Position numbers and translations under genes: made by a program. Below, one piece after another: positions 23,269-34,900 of a stretch of 42,839 nucleotides of DNA; positions within the stretch are counted from its first letter, which is position 1; every line of letters starts with the position of its first letter. The notes beneath the pieces are model-generated. The model did no database searches, was not told the DNA's origin, and saw nothing but the letters and a program-made list of their open reading frames with translations. The DNA is from a virus: positions 1-42,839 of IMG/VR virus record IMGVR_UViG_3300012920_000083; one strand, 5' to 3'.

Positions 23269-25668
23269 CTAAATAAATCTTACAACTTCTAGTTTTGTAG
23301 CATCAACTGGAATAGTTGTCATATACAACTTATTACCAATAATGATATACTGTGTCGGGTCTTGCAATTCACCCTCTAAGTAAACCAAAAGTTTTTGTTC
23401 GTTATATGTATCTTGCACTGCACCAAACGAGTGCTTTTCAAATACAAGGTCACCCAAATCAAAAATCTGCTGAGACCCATTACATGTAAATACTAGTTTT
23501 CTAGTTTCTAAGTCAGTTTCACTAGAAGTTCCAGAGAATGTTGTGATATCAAATATACCTTGTACTTCAATAAATGCATCATTAGAAGGTGCAGTATTGA
23601 ATGTTAATGTAGTACCGCTCAATGCATATTCTTCATCTCTTAGAACTTTACCATTTACTACTACAAGAACACCAAAGTCTGCAGGTGTAGTTGTTGATGT
23701 AAACGGAAGTGTAAATTGTGTCGCAGAACCAGTGCCTCTCAACATTGCTTTTCTTCTGTTAGCGGCGGCAACTTCTGTACACTTCAATACTTTACAATCG
23801 ATGATTGATCCGAACGCAGGATTTTCATCAAAGAAGCACAATTTATTTTTTTCTACAAAGTAGGAATCATCATTTTGATATACACCATTAATATAAACAA
23901 TGACACAATCATCTGATGATGGGTGCAATTCTTTTGTTCCAGTTGCGGCGTCCATTAGACGAACAAATTGATGGTCACCAGCACCTGTTGATGCTACGCC
24001 AGTCATTGTCATTTGTTTAGCATCTTGTGTATTATGTCCTGCGGCAGGTGTTAAAGCAGAGAAGAAAATCATATCAACTGCAACTGACTGGTCACTTGAA
24101 CCAGGATTACCCCCTAGTGTTAGCGTTGTTCCAGAAATTGACCATGTTGATTTGTCCTGAATAATACCATCAACAATAACTAAGAACATTTCTTCATTTG
24201 CGGCGTTTGCCGCCATTGAACTGTCTATAATCGATCCATTAGTTCTTGAGTTTAGATTTGTTGATCCATTAGCGGCATTGAATGCGGCAGTATTACCTGG
24301 AGCAGTCCATCTACATCGTGCTATACTGTTATTAGCAACAAGTACACTATCATCATTTCCAATCAGATTGTGAATTGACCTTATTTCAACTTTCGCCGCT
24401 TGGTCATCAACACCAACATATGAACCTAAATCAATAACCTGATTTGATGCGCCAGACCCCTCATTGAAGTTTGCCGCCACTACAGTTGTTTCATTAAAAG
24501 GTTGAATAATACCATCTACTGATACAAGTGATAATCCAGCACCTGTTTGAATTGCATAAGTCGTTTCTTTTTGATATGTGTTATTTGTAGAATCCCAGTG
24601 ATGATTGTTTATGTCAAAATATCTTTGTCCGTTTCTATCTGCTACTGCAGTAATAGTTACTGTTGCATCATTTGTAGAACCAGATTGAATAATAGTTAGT
24701 ACTTCGTTATTTTGATAATTGTAAGCAAAATCACCACCTGCGAGGTCTGTATTGAGTGCAACTGCAGTTACAACACCGCCAGAGGCAGTGATGTTCACTC
24801 TCATGCCTTGACCAGAACCACCTCTTGCTTCTAGATTGTTTGCAGTTGTATATCCTGAAGTACCTGCGGCAGTTGGCGTTGTATTAATAGTTGTAGGTAC
24901 ACCAGAGATGTGCTTCGACATTTGTACTCGTCTGTCGAGGTTAGTGTACATCGTACCTTTAAGACCTCTAAACTCAATCGGAGTGTTTTCAGTTAATGCA
25001 CTTTCATGAACATACTTGTATTCATTTACAATCGCATATTCATTATGATTAGACATTACTGATGCACTAGCACCTCCTCTAAACACAAGAAGATTGTTCT
25101 CATTATCATTCTTCTGATGCATAGGCACAATGTTTTGTAGACCGTCTGTGATTGCTCTAGTTCTTTTAATTGATAAGTTATTAGATGCTTGCACGTTACC
25201 TGATGGGTCAATAACATCATAGATACCACGAATTTCTATTTCTTGATTGATAGATGGAGTTTGAGTTAATACAACTTTGCTTCCAACTACAACATAATCT
25301 TTATCTTGAAGAACATCACCATTCTTTGTTACAATGATTGAGTATTCATCTGGTGGAGTGAATCCACATGAGAATATTCTCTGAGTACCATTTGCTACAT
25401 AAGTCTTACTTCTTACTGATTGAAATTCAGATGCTTTAAGTGCTTGAATGATAACTTCTGCGCCGTCTGCTGGAGCGTCTGATAACAATATAGCATTTGG
25501 ATGCTTAAATACGAAATCTTGGTCGTTTAGATAAACACCATCAATGTATACAGACATTTGATTATCGCTGATTGGGATAAATTCTGTTCTGTATATCTTT
25601 CTCACACCATCGGCAATAAACCTCTGGGTTCTGATATTATTTCCTTTAGTTCTTCCAATGTAAGGCAT
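23269..25668 (-). CDS. Large repeat-containing tail-fibre protein
   Basis: The 799-residue protein is built of repeated beta units. The unit is recognisable as an xVYIDGVYLND or VVVNGKVLRDEEY strand-turn followed by a short hydrophobic strand and an IEVQGIFD-type end. Copies are near residues 37-75, 108-150, about 500, about 600, about 665 and 760. It begins MPYIGRTKGNNIRTQRFIAD, a start typical of fibre or adhesin proteins in marine phages. A Gly/Thr-rich middle separates the repeat sets. Receptor attachment or fibre-shaft function is inferred. It ends directly before the five paralogues. Confidence 0.75.
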   Translation of the reverse strand: MPYIGRTKGNNIRTQRFIADGVRKIYRTEFIPISDNQMSVYIDGVYLNDQDFVFKHPNAILLSDAPADGAEVIIQALKASEFQSVRSKTYVANGTQRIFSCGFTPPDEYSIIVTKNGDVLQDKDYVVVGSKVVLTQTPSINQEIEIRGIYDVIDPSGNVQASNNLSIKRTRAITDGLQNIVPMHQKNDNENNLLVFRGGASASVMSNHNEYAIVNEYKYVHESALTENTPIEFRGLKGTMYTNLDRRVQMSKHISGVPTTINTTPTAAGTSGYTTANNLEARGGSGQGMRVNITASGGVVTAVALNTDLAGGDFAYNYQNNEVLTIIQSGSTNDATVTITAVADRNGQRYFDINNHHWDSTNNTYQKETTYAIQTGAGLSLVSVDGIIQPFNETTVVAANFNEGSGASNQVIDLGSYVGVDDQAAKVEIRSIHNLIGNDDSVLVANNSIARCRWTAPGNTAAFNAANGSTNLNSRTNGSIIDSSMAANAANEEMFLVIVDGIIQDKSTWSISGTTLTLGGNPGSSDQSVAVDMIFFSALTPAAGHNTQDAKQMTMTGVASTGAGDHQFVRLMDAATGTKELHPSSDDCVIVYINGVYQNDDSYFVEKNKLCFFDENPAFGSIIDCKVLKCTEVAAANRRKAMLRGTGSATQFTLPFTSTTTPADFGVLVVVNGKVLRDEEYALSGTTLTFNTAPSNDAFIEVQGIFDITTFSGTSSETDLETRKLVFTCNGSQQIFDLGDLVFEKHSFGAVQDTYNEQKLLVYLEGELQDPTQYIIIGNKLYMTTIPVDATKLEVVRFI

Positions 25669-25683
25669 CTGTTATCTCTCTCT

Positions 25684-26019
25684 TTACGGTGTAAATTCTA
25701 GTACATTGACAACAACATCCAAAGAACTTGCTCTTGATGCTTTTACTTTCACAATTTCTCCATCGTTCAAATTAATTGGTCGCTCAAGTAGGGCGCCCAA
25801 GTTTGCTTGAACAGGATATAAGTATGCTACATGAAATTCATTACCTGCACCATCATCAATAACTATATTCACATACAAATCTTCAAGGTTGTATGTGTTT
25901 GTAATATAAATCGAATGAATAACTGCGTACTTACCACTCGGTACAGTGTACAATGTACTTCCTGACCCTGTGGAAGATGCTCCACTCACTTTTGTATTTT
26001 TGAATATACCTGTTGCCAT
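25684..26019 (-). CDS. Small beta-rich virion-type protein, paralogue of 27743-28078
   Basis: The 111-residue protein has the layout LYTVPSGKYAVIHSIYITNT (24-43), a middle YVNIVIDDG, and INLNDGEIVKVKASRASSLD near the end, closing with VNVLEFTP. The same order is seen in the 111-residue protein at 27743-28078. Such small proteins are common beside tail fibres of marine T4-like phages. The exact role is unknown. A consensus late promoter precedes it. Confidence 0.7.
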   Translation of the reverse strand: MATGIFKNTKVSGASSTGSGSTLYTVPSGKYAVIHSIYITNTYNLEDLYVNIVIDDGAGNEFHVAYLYPVQANLGALLERPINLNDGEIVKVKASRASSLDVVVNVLEFTP

Positions 26020-26042
26020 TTCTAGTTCCTATCTCTTATTCA

Positions 26043-26050
26043 TATTTATA
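26043..26050 (-). promoter_or_regulatory. Late promoter TATAAATA for the fibre genes
   Basis: A perfect late element lies 23 bases before ATG 26019, with TAGGAA as ribosome site in the predicted leader. It could drive the 111-residue gene, the 799-residue fibre and the paralogue array. Confidence 0.8.
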
Positions 26051-26054
26051 ATAC

Positions 26055-27740
26055 TTACGACATCGCAATTGCAAAGAAACCTAAGTCTTCGCCAAGTGCA
26101 GGAGGTGCGACAAGACTTCTTGCAAGTTTCTTCAAAGCACCACCATCTGACGCATCAGAGATAATCAAGTCATCTGCATTTTGCACTGATGTTGCTCTTG
26201 TTAGACCGTTAACCAAATTAGTCACTGCGCCCGTCTGGTCAAGCGATGCGGCACTAACTGAACCACTTGCAATAGTTGTTGCCACTGACATTGTAGTATC
26301 TTGTAAATCTGTCATTGTTGATGATACTGTACCAGTCACATCACCAGTCAAAGTAACTGTGAGTGATGGATCATTCAATACAATATCAATATCTATGTTG
26401 TTACCAGCATCATCATTTGTTACTGTGATTGTATTACCTGCACCTTGCACGGTGCCTGTCCCTCCAGATACATATGGACCAATGATATCTCTAATTTGCT
26501 CTGTTCCAGTAGCAGACAAGTTATCTAAATCAACATTTGCTTTACCTGCTAGACTTGTAGTCATAGTTGCGGCAAAGTTTGCATCATCGTTAATAGACGC
26601 CGCTAATTCGTCAAGCGTATCAAGTGCGGCAGGTGAACTATTAATTAAGTTAGCAACTGCAGTTCTGACATATGCAGTTGAAGCAACTCTCTGTCCGTTA
26701 TCTGTTTGTTCTGCAGTAAGTACATTGATATCTACTGTATTAGGTACAGTGATTACACGTTGATTACCTTTAGTGATAGTTATTGTTGCACCGGCACTTT
26801 CTGTCGCAGTTGAAGTTCCATCTGCAGAACGAACTGTAAGAACATCTGCCGCTTTTGATACAACTCTAAATTCTTTATTATTATTTGATTGACCAGCACC
26901 AGATACTTCGATGACTTCACCAACATTGACTGAAGAGAATGATGACCCACCACCTGTGATTGTATTACTATTACTAAATGATATATTTGTTACTGCAGTG
27001 ACAATGTTAGTAGGGTTGGCATTCTTGGTCATGTCAACATAGAAATCGGTTGATGTGATGACACCTTCTACAATAGAGAAACCACCATCTGAACCTGTTA
27101 CATTGTTAGAGATGACAGTCTTACCGCCACTCATACCAACACTACCAATGTTACTTCCATTACTTTTTTGAAATCTAAGAAACGATTGAGAAGTAGTAGT
27201 ACTACCGTTGCTATCTTGCATGTTTATTATAGGTGCAGTGCCAACTTGTGTTATACTGTTATTGTTAATTGCTACTGCATCATTCAATTCTGTTTGACCA
27301 GTTACAGTCAGTTTAGTATTGAGTGTAAGTCCAACGTCAGGAGTATGTGTAAGCGTTACGTCTTGGTCATTACCAAAATAGAGTACTGCGCTGTCTGCAA
27401 GATATAAGTCTGAGAAACCTTTTGATGCAGAACCTATAGTCGCACCATCGTTTGCGTCAGGTAGTAAATCAGTGCCAACATTAATTGTAGGAACAGTTAA
27501 AGACGTTGTTGCTATAACATCATCAATATACAAGTTAGCAAATCTTGTTCCAGTTGCTCCAATATCATGTGTGCTATCTGCACTTGCTAGTATACTATTA
27601 GCAATAGTCGTTGATGCATCTGCAACTGTAATTTTAGTTGCTGTTGCGTTGTCATCAATACCTGTTGATGCAAATGTGGTGATTGTACCACCATCTACTC
27701 TGTTACCTGATACTCTCGGTTGTGCGCCTACATACTTCAT
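26055..27740 (-). CDS. Tail-fibre protein (561 residues)
   Basis: The N terminus MKYVGAQPRVSGNRVDGG is followed by repeats typical of phage fibre shafts: HDIGATGTRFANLYIDDVIA (about 59-78), then ATIGSASKGFSDLYL and LYFGNDQDVTLTHTPDVGLT. The C-terminal part is rich in short beta units with VTVTLTGDVTGTVSSTMTD. A helical segment around LDTLDELAASINDDANFAAT also occurs in many fibre proteins. It overlaps no neighbour and is followed by the 111-residue gene's promoter. Whether it is a long fibre or a baseplate-proximal fibre cannot be told. Confidence 0.75.
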   Translation of the reverse strand: MKYVGAQPRVSGNRVDGGTITTFASTGIDDNATATKITVADASTTIANSILASADSTHDIGATGTRFANLYIDDVIATTSLTVPTINVGTDLLPDANDGATIGSASKGFSDLYLADSAVLYFGNDQDVTLTHTPDVGLTLNTKLTVTGQTELNDAVAINNNSITQVGTAPIINMQDSNGSTTTSQSFLRFQKSNGSNIGSVGMSGGKTVISNNVTGSDGGFSIVEGVITSTDFYVDMTKNANPTNIVTAVTNISFSNSNTITGGGSSFSSVNVGEVIEVSGAGQSNNNKEFRVVSKAADVLTVRSADGTSTATESAGATITITKGNQRVITVPNTVDINVLTAEQTDNGQRVASTAYVRTAVANLINSSPAALDTLDELAASINDDANFAATMTTSLAGKANVDLDNLSATGTEQIRDIIGPYVSGGTGTVQGAGNTITVTNDDAGNNIDIDIVLNDPSLTVTLTGDVTGTVSSTMTDLQDTTMSVATTIASGSVSAASLDQTGAVTNLVNGLTRATSVQNADDLIISDASDGGALKKLARSLVAPPALGEDLGFFAIAMS

Positions 27741-27742
27741 GA

Positions 27743-28078
27743 TTAAATGTCCTCTAATATACTAGCGATTACATTCAGTGATGATGCTGTATTTGACGTT
27801 ACTGCAAGTTTATCGCTCTCTGCTAGAACAATTTTCTGTCCACTAATAAATGAGAGTGTCGAGTTCGCTGGTATGTTTAGATTGTTTCCAATCACAACAT
27901 ATGAAGTTGCAGAGTTATCATAAATTTCAACATCAACTGTAATAGCACTAGAATGAACATTAGCGAGTTCTAGACTAATAATCATACTACGCTTTCCTGT
28001 TGCAGAAGGAGCAGTATACAAATCAGTTCTAGCGGTTCCAACGCCACTTGCTATACTATTTTGAAAGTCGTTTGCCAT
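27743..28078 (-). CDS. Small beta-rich virion-type protein, paralogue of 25684-26019
   Basis: The 111-residue protein has DLYTAPSATGKRSMIISLEL near residue 19, then VDVEIYDNSATSYVVIGNNL, IVLAESDKLAVTSNTASSLN and a closing IASILEDI. The order of strands and the length match the protein at 25684-26019. It lies two bases before the 561-residue fibre gene. Position among fibre genes suggests an attachment or adaptor protein. Confidence 0.7.
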   Translation of the reverse strand: MANDFQNSIASGVGTARTDLYTAPSATGKRSMIISLELANVHSSAITVDVEIYDNSATSYVVIGNNLNIPANSTLSFISGQKIVLAESDKLAVTSNTASSLNVIASILEDI

Positions 28079-28099
28079 TTTATTCCTCTATCTTTCTAC

Positions 28100-28107
28100 T
28101 ATTTATT
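28100..28107 (-). promoter_or_regulatory. Possible late promoter AATAAATA
   Basis: AATAAATAGTAG differs from TATAAATA in the first base and continues with GTAG, as at gp3 and gp25. It lies 21 bases before ATG 28078 and overlaps the preceding stop codon, so it may be partly coincidental. Confidence 0.4.
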
Positions 28108-28444
28108 CAACAAATCCATGAGCATCAAAATCAGTAACATCTCCAAATGATGCCATAGGATGCATATCGTATGCTTGTGGTTCTGCTTCACTAATTCTAA
28201 AAGTATCAATTTCACCTTTTAGATTATTCATACTTTCTACTAGACTTTCTGAACCAGGACGGAGAGTTGCATTAATTGTTGATAAGTCGCCCAAATCACT
28301 TTTTACCAAATTAACACCACCGGTCAAGTTGTTACCTAAGTCTGTGTTAAGACCTGCTAAGTCACCAACTTTCTGTCCTAGTGTGTTTGTATTATCAAAC
28401 CACTGTTTCATACTAATTAATCTTGTAAAATCAATAATCGCCAT
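28103..28444 (-). CDS. Small fibre-region protein related to 28447-28728
   Basis: The 113-residue protein begins MAIIDFTRLISMKQWFDNTN followed by TLGQKVGDL. The QWxxxTNT...GD pattern is shared with the next upstream gene and with N-terminal segments of fibre proteins in marine myophages. Helical repeats NLVKSDLGDLSTINATL and SLVESMNNLKGEIDTFR follow, suggesting a small trimeric coiled coil. The C-terminal about 30 residues are acidic and Pro/Met-containing. Baseplate or fibre attachment is inferred. Confidence 0.65.
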   Translation of the reverse strand: MAIIDFTRLISMKQWFDNTNTLGQKVGDLAGLNTDLGNNLTGGVNLVKSDLGDLSTINATLRPGSESLVESMNNLKGEIDTFRISEAEPQAYDMHPMASFGDVTDFDAHGFVE

Positions 28445-28446
28445 TT

Positions 28447-28728
28447 TTATGCAAACGCAATCAATACTGGTCTAGTCAATGCTGAAGAACCACTTAATGC
28501 ATCAAAATCAGATTTGATTTCATTCATTGATCCCACAAGATTGGACTTCTGTGCAGTAGTTAGTTGCGTCAAGTCTCCTTGTTCGTTGTCTAGTTCGTTT
28601 AATCCACCCACTACGTTTGTAGCAGTTGTAGTGATTGTAGCAGTGTCACCAAGATTAGTAGAGATAGTATTAGTTTTACTTCTCCATTGGTCTAAACTGT
28701 CTGTTATATTTACTACTGTTACTGCCAT
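28447..28728 (-). CDS. Small fibre-region protein related to 28103-28444
   Basis: The 93-residue protein has ITDSLDQWRSKTNTISTNLG (8-27) and a helical repeat GGLNELDNEQGDLTQLTTAQ then KSNLVGSMNEIKSDFDALSG. It resembles the N-terminal attachment segment of marine phage fibre proteins, without a distal domain. Both genes lie two bases apart with the same orientation and probably arose by duplication. Confidence 0.65.
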   Translation of the reverse strand: MAVTVVNITDSLDQWRSKTNTISTNLGDTATITTTATNVVGGLNELDNEQGDLTQLTTAQKSNLVGSMNEIKSDFDALSGSSALTRPVLIAFA

Positions 28729-28729
28729 T

Positions 28730-28954
28730 TTATTTCTCCAAAACTTTTATAAGCATGTTTTTTATTTCACTCATTTCATCTTTGAGAGTATTTATCTCAT
28801 CACATAGAGTGGCAACTCTTTGCTTTTCTGCTTGCTTGTTTCTTTGTATAGTCATATATCTGCTATATTCAACTCGGTTAGAATTAACAATACCTCCACT
28901 ATGACGGTCTCTAAGTAAATCAGTATGTCCTTCAATTCTTATGTGTTTGCTCAT
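28730..28954 (-). CDS. Small conserved protein after the giant baseplate protein
   Basis: The 74-residue protein begins MSKHIRIEGHTDLLRDRHSG, then GIVNSNRVEYSRYM. The second half is basic and then coiled-coil (KQRVATLCDEINTLKDEMSE, IKNMLIKVLEK). Similar small proteins occur next to baseplate genes in marine T4-like phages. The start is one base after the stop of the 2229-residue gene, so translation is probably coupled. Function is unknown. Confidence 0.7.
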   Translation of the reverse strand: MSKHIRIEGHTDLLRDRHSGGIVNSNRVEYSRYMTIQRNKQAEKQRVATLCDEINTLKDEMSEIKNMLIKVLEK

Positions 28955-28955
28955 A

Positions 28956-31900
28956 TTACAACGCCAATGCTATAACTCTCAAGTTCTTTATCTTAGGTAC
29001 AAACGATGTGTTTGTAGATTTCATAACAATCTTAATTGCTACTGCAGAAAACTCTGCTAATCCCTCTACTAGATGAGTTCTCTCTCTAAAGACTGTAGGA
29101 TCACCATCTGCACTATCAGACACTTCAGTATTAACTTTTCTAAATGGAATTGTTTCAAACTTTTGTTCAGTGCCATCAGTAATTACTTTATAGTACACAT
29201 CAACAGTACAAGATGCAGGTCTATTCATTTCATACACTATCTTAATTGCTGTAGATGGATTCTCTAGAGTAAATCTTCTAGTCACATAGTTTGCTAAGTT
29301 CGATGCTCCAGATGGTGCAATATCACTCAAAAACTTTTCATGCTGTACGATTGTTACTGCATTCGATGCACTTTCAGTCACTCCAGGTGCTGGTGTTGTT
29401 GTAATAGTTGCAGTTGTGCCATCATTCTTATAATTACTAATCAAATACTTTTGATTGTTACCAGCATTTGCGGCACCTGATACTGTGATAAATTTACCAA
29501 TATCTAAAGTATCAAACAATGCTCTTGCGGCAGTGTTTGTTGTAGTTATAATACCACTTGTGTTAAATCCAACACTTGTATTTGCACTTACTGCAGTTCT
29601 ATCATCATGTGTGCTTAGATTAACATCTGTCTCAACTCTATTATCAATTCTATTTGAAATAGCACACAGAGATACACGCTGGGAATCAATCATTGGTGAT
29701 ACGAAATCATTCAGTGTATTAAATGTTGCTCTAATTCTAGCAGAGTATCCAACAGTTGCATTTTCATTTTCTTTTGAATTGATAATCATAGGTTCATCAT
29801 ATTCTTGATTTTGATTTTCTTGAACTGGTTTGAATCCAGTGAAAGTTCCGCCTGCTTTTTTCTGAACATTCATATCATATGTCAAAGATGATTGTGCAAA
29901 ACGAATATTTGTGAGCGTAGGTTGAATAAGGTCTGCAACAAAGTTTCTAGTTGCTTGAACATTTCCACCCCCTACTGTATCACTAGACAATCCAGAGATA
30001 CCGTTCACAACATTAGACGCATTGACTTCGATAACATAAGTATCATTTGTTACAGGTGCAACAACAGTATGTTGTTTATTAAATTCAGTATGAGGTATGC
30101 CATTTGTAGTCGAGTTTGCTCCATAGAATCCAGGAGCAACATTGGCAATCGTCACTTTATCGCCTGCTGATAGACCATGATTTCTTTGTGTTACACGAAC
30201 TTTGTTAGTGTTAGGTGCAGTTTCAAATGGATTGTTATTAAGAACAGTGAAACCATTTCTTACATTCTTAAAGTCCATTACTGCGACACTACCAGTGAAC
30301 GATGCACGATATATTGTCATCTTAATATCTCTAGTTTGATGCGGTGTCCATGTATTACCATTCTGTGATAAGAACATAGTACCAGTCAATGGGTTTCTAG
30401 AAATTGTTCTGTTATCTCCAAGATTACTCTCGCCAATATCAGAGAAGAATACTTTACATCCAGGTTGGTCAACTTTAATCAGCAATGCATAAGTGACTTC
30501 ACCCGCCATGAACACTGGACTATCGAATGTCACAGTTGTTGGTACAGATGCATCTGTAGATACATTCACATCTGCAACGTCAATAATTTTTTGTTGAAGA
30601 ATTTTTAATCCAGGGAATCCATCTTTTGTATTAACAAGTTGAATAATGATAGGTCTTGTTCCTGCTTCATTAAAATACAAATCAACTTTAGTAACCATAA
30701 CACCATCTTTTGCTTCGTTGATAACAAAAGTTTGTGCTAGTGGATCGTGCTGGCCGCAACCGCCACCTGCGCCTGAACCGCCTCCATCACCACCGTCACC
30801 ACCGTCTGCAGATGGTGGTGGTTGAACTCTTGAAGTTCTTTGGAAACGAGTTGAACCAGTAATGTTTCTCGATATTTCTCTTTCTTCTTCTACACGGTCA
30901 CGAACAAATTCTGCTTGTCTAAGAGATAGAATAGTTTCTTCTCTTACTTCATTAATACCTGTTGCGTGAAATATTCTCTCCGCTTTAGTAGTGTGAACTC
31001 CAATTTCAATATTGTTTGTATTATTATCAATAAATCTTAAAGTTCTATCACCAGTTCTGAATTTAAGAGTGTCGGTGTTAGGTACTACGAATACACCAGT
31101 ATAAGTACCCTCACTGTCAGTAATGTTATCATCTCCAAACTGTTTCAAGTTTTTGTATACATCTGTAGAAGTTGCATCTGATACGCTATTAACTGCAGTA
31201 ATTGTACATAAATTTTTCGCACCTAGTGCATTGTCAATTGTTCCTGTAAGGGCATCGTTGATTGCAAATCCATTCTTGATATTCGAAACATGAAATGTAT
31301 GAGGAAGTGTATCTGTTGTCTCTGTGTTTAGATGTCCAGCATAACTGACAACTCCAGATGCTTGCTGTCTAGTTACAGTACCACCAGAGGTGTATGCAGT
31401 TACAGTTGTGATTGGCGTACCGGTTGCGTCAAAATTAACAATCGTAAATGTGTTTGCACTAGTATCTACGCTTTCAACTCTATACTTACCTTCATTCAGT
31501 TCTGTCGAACCCACAATATTTGCAAAAGTCACAACATGACCAACTGAGATACCTGATACGGTAGATGCTGTAATAGTCACGGTGTTACCAACTTTTACTA
31601 CATTTGATATTGAAGTTGCTGTGTGAACAGAGTTTCTTACAACATCCCCAAGAGCAAATGCAAGTGCAGGATATGCGATATCGGAATCTGGGTCTACGAA
31701 AGTACCAAAGTAACGAGCATCGTCTGTATCGAATTCAACTCCAGGGTCTTGTAGTGGGTCAAACTGAAAGTCTGTTCTGTTTGGTGCAGTTACAGTAAAT
31801 TTATCATCTGGTTTTACATATGCATTGATGTTGACATTATCAAAGAACCCATTAATTTTAGTTCTAGGTTTCATGTTATCAATCTGAATATGAATTGGTA

Positions 31901-34900
31901 TTTCACGCATGTATGGAATCATAGACATATCTACAATTCTATCACCCATTGCTTTATCAACTGTTGAGTTTAGAAGTTTGGTTTCTACACCTTCACGAAC
32001 TTGTCCAACTTGTTGAGTACCAACTTCTTGCATAATGTTACCATTCCACCCACCTGACTGACCAGAACCAATTCTCACTTCACCAGTAAAGATTTGTTCG
32101 CCGAACCAGTTGTCTTGCCATGATTCCCAAACTGTACCTTCAACACCAATCTCATCTGCTAAGAATTGAATTGCATCAAAGTTGTTATCATCGACAACCA
32201 CAAGGTCAGGTCTACGAGTTGTATCTTTCCAGTCATCTGAAGCAGGTGTCAAAATCATCTCTCCGGTATATGGAGAAACTTTATATGCATTAACTTCCAT
32301 ACTATCAGAAGCATATTCATTCTCAATATATGGTAATTCAGTGTAATTTAGTGTTACAATACCATCTTTATGTTTTCTATAATTTGCGGCAGTTCTTTGT
32401 GCGTCTGTAGAGTTTTCTTCGACCATCTTCACAATTTCAGTATGTGCCATTGGTCGAGCAATGTGTCGTTTCATATCAATCGCAACACGATAGTCAGGTG
32501 AACCTACATTACCGATTCCATGACCTTTGAAATTATCTACAATAAAACCATTTTTCAGTCTAGGATTACCGTCAGCATCTAATATCAGCAAATCAGTTGT
32601 TGCTTTCTCAAGCAAGTTGAGCGAACTGACTTCTTCAAGATTAGAAATTCTAGTCTCAAGTCTACCAATATCTTTCATAGTGTAGCGTTTATTTTTAATC
32701 TTTCTCGCAACAACTTCAGAAGTATTGATAACATAAGGTTTATATGTCACTTCGAAAAGCGTCATTGCTTTACCAAGGTCGAGAGGTGGTCTTGGATTAA
32801 TATCAGGAACACCAGGTATTCTGATAAACTTACCATCAAAGTTCATTGCAATCTTATCAATACGCCCTAAGAAATATGTGAAGTCTGCATTGAAGTTTGT
32901 ACCAATCATAGGAATTTCAGTTACAGAACCACCACTACCTGTGAATGATCCCCCACTATCTTGAATTCTAGGTCTAAAGTCTATGCAATCACGCAAGTCA
33001 AAAGTAGCACCATTTCCGTCAGGTGATGAATATTGCGGAATATCTTCGTAATCTACAACACCATCATAACTGTCTACTGAGAAGTAGTCACCACCAGAAT
33101 GTGTGAAGAAATCAAATGTTACTAGTAGACGCCCTGTAGGTGCAGGACGACCTGGTTTAAGAACAATTCTTGCTAAGTCATAGAATGCATCTCTTTGACC
33201 ATTATCGAATGTAAATCTATCTGTGATGTCTTGGTCAGATGAAGTAGCATTAGTACTAAAGTCTGCCGCCATCTTAACTGATTTCAGTGCAAAACCATCT
33301 GCTTTACCTAAAGTAATTTCTGTGTTTTGTGCGGCCGCTTGAGTTGTAATCTGAACTGTTGAATTTGGTTGAAGTGCTTTCGTTTTTTCAGCACCAGCGG
33401 CACTAGAAATTTGAACTGAAGCAATAATTTCAACTGAGTTACCGTTTGTTGGATTTGCACCAGATGGTAGAGTTTTAGATAAAAGATTACTAATTGTTAA
33501 TGTTCTACCATTATTTGATAGTGCTAAATCGCCTGCTGTAATAGGTATGATTGCACCAACATCGGCAGTTGCGAGTGTGCTACCAGTTCCCGTAGCAGTC
33601 AAGACTGCAATAAAATTTTGTAAGTTTGATACAGATGCAAAGGATTCGTTATCAGGCACAGTAAACTGTGCGGCACCTGCGGCAATATTGTATGATGGAG
33701 TAAAATGTCTTCTTACTGTGTAAGTAGATGATAATACATTGTCTGGATTTTGTGCATCAGAACCACGAATTTTTCTCATTCTGAAGTATCCAGTAGGAAA
33801 TACGAGAATTTTTTGGTCTGGTCTCAAAAGTTCTGCAGAAAAACGCTTGATAATACCACCAGCAATTGGAGCAGTACCTGCGGCACTTGTAGTATTAGCA
33901 GTTAGTTCTAATGCTAAGTTGTTTGTAACACTAGCAACTTCACCAATTCTAACATCACCCGTTGTGTTTGTCAAGAATAATACATCACCTGCACGAAGTT
34001 GAGAGTTGAATGCAGTACCAACACCAGTTACAGTGCTAGAGTTGTCTGCAGTTGAAGCAGTACCAGATAGTGTTATTAATTTAGGTTCAACATTACATGA
34101 GAATGTAGCACTTGATGGCGTTGAACTATCACCGAATGCTCTAGCATCTCTAGCAAAATCTTTACCATCATTCATTTGAATGTCAAAAATACTAAGTTTA
34201 TATGTTACATCATCAATCGCTCCAGTATAGTCACCATCATGAAGTTGTATACCTCTAAGATTTGCACTACCAATTACTGCAGGTGACCCACTTATGAAAT
34301 CATCATAGATGAATACTTCTGCAAAATCATTGATATCTGCGGCACCAGTTAGTGTGTTTACTAAAACAAAGTTACCAACATCTGTTTGAATTGGTGTATC
34401 AACTACACTGTTAAATGTTCTTGGTTTATCAACATTAAGAAACTGTGTGATTTTACTTTCGACTTCGTAACCTTGAACATATGCTTTACCAGGTTCAATA
34501 CCAAGAGCAAGTTTTGCGGCATCTCCAGGTGTATCTGCATTTGAATCCCACACACCTCTGTTAGTGCCGTCATTCAGGTGTTCACGAACATCAAGTCTAA
34601 ATGGTTTTACCTCATAGTCACCGCTTTCATCATATGTTCTTCTAGCAAACTCTTCCTGTAAGAAGTTATATGTTGCTTTTTCAACAAGTTTAGAAATCTG
34701 CCCTTGTTCACATCTTGCAAGTTCAATAAAGTTTACATCATCTTTTGCTGTAAGTGCTTTTTTAGTTAGTGTTAGTGTAATTTTATATCTGTGTGCGCCA
34801 GGAGCGGCAAAGTTAGACGCTCCTTGTGCGTTGTCTTTAAGGGACTCATCTTCTTCAGGTGTTATTGTAGTTTGTGCTACTTGAAACCCTACACGAAAAG

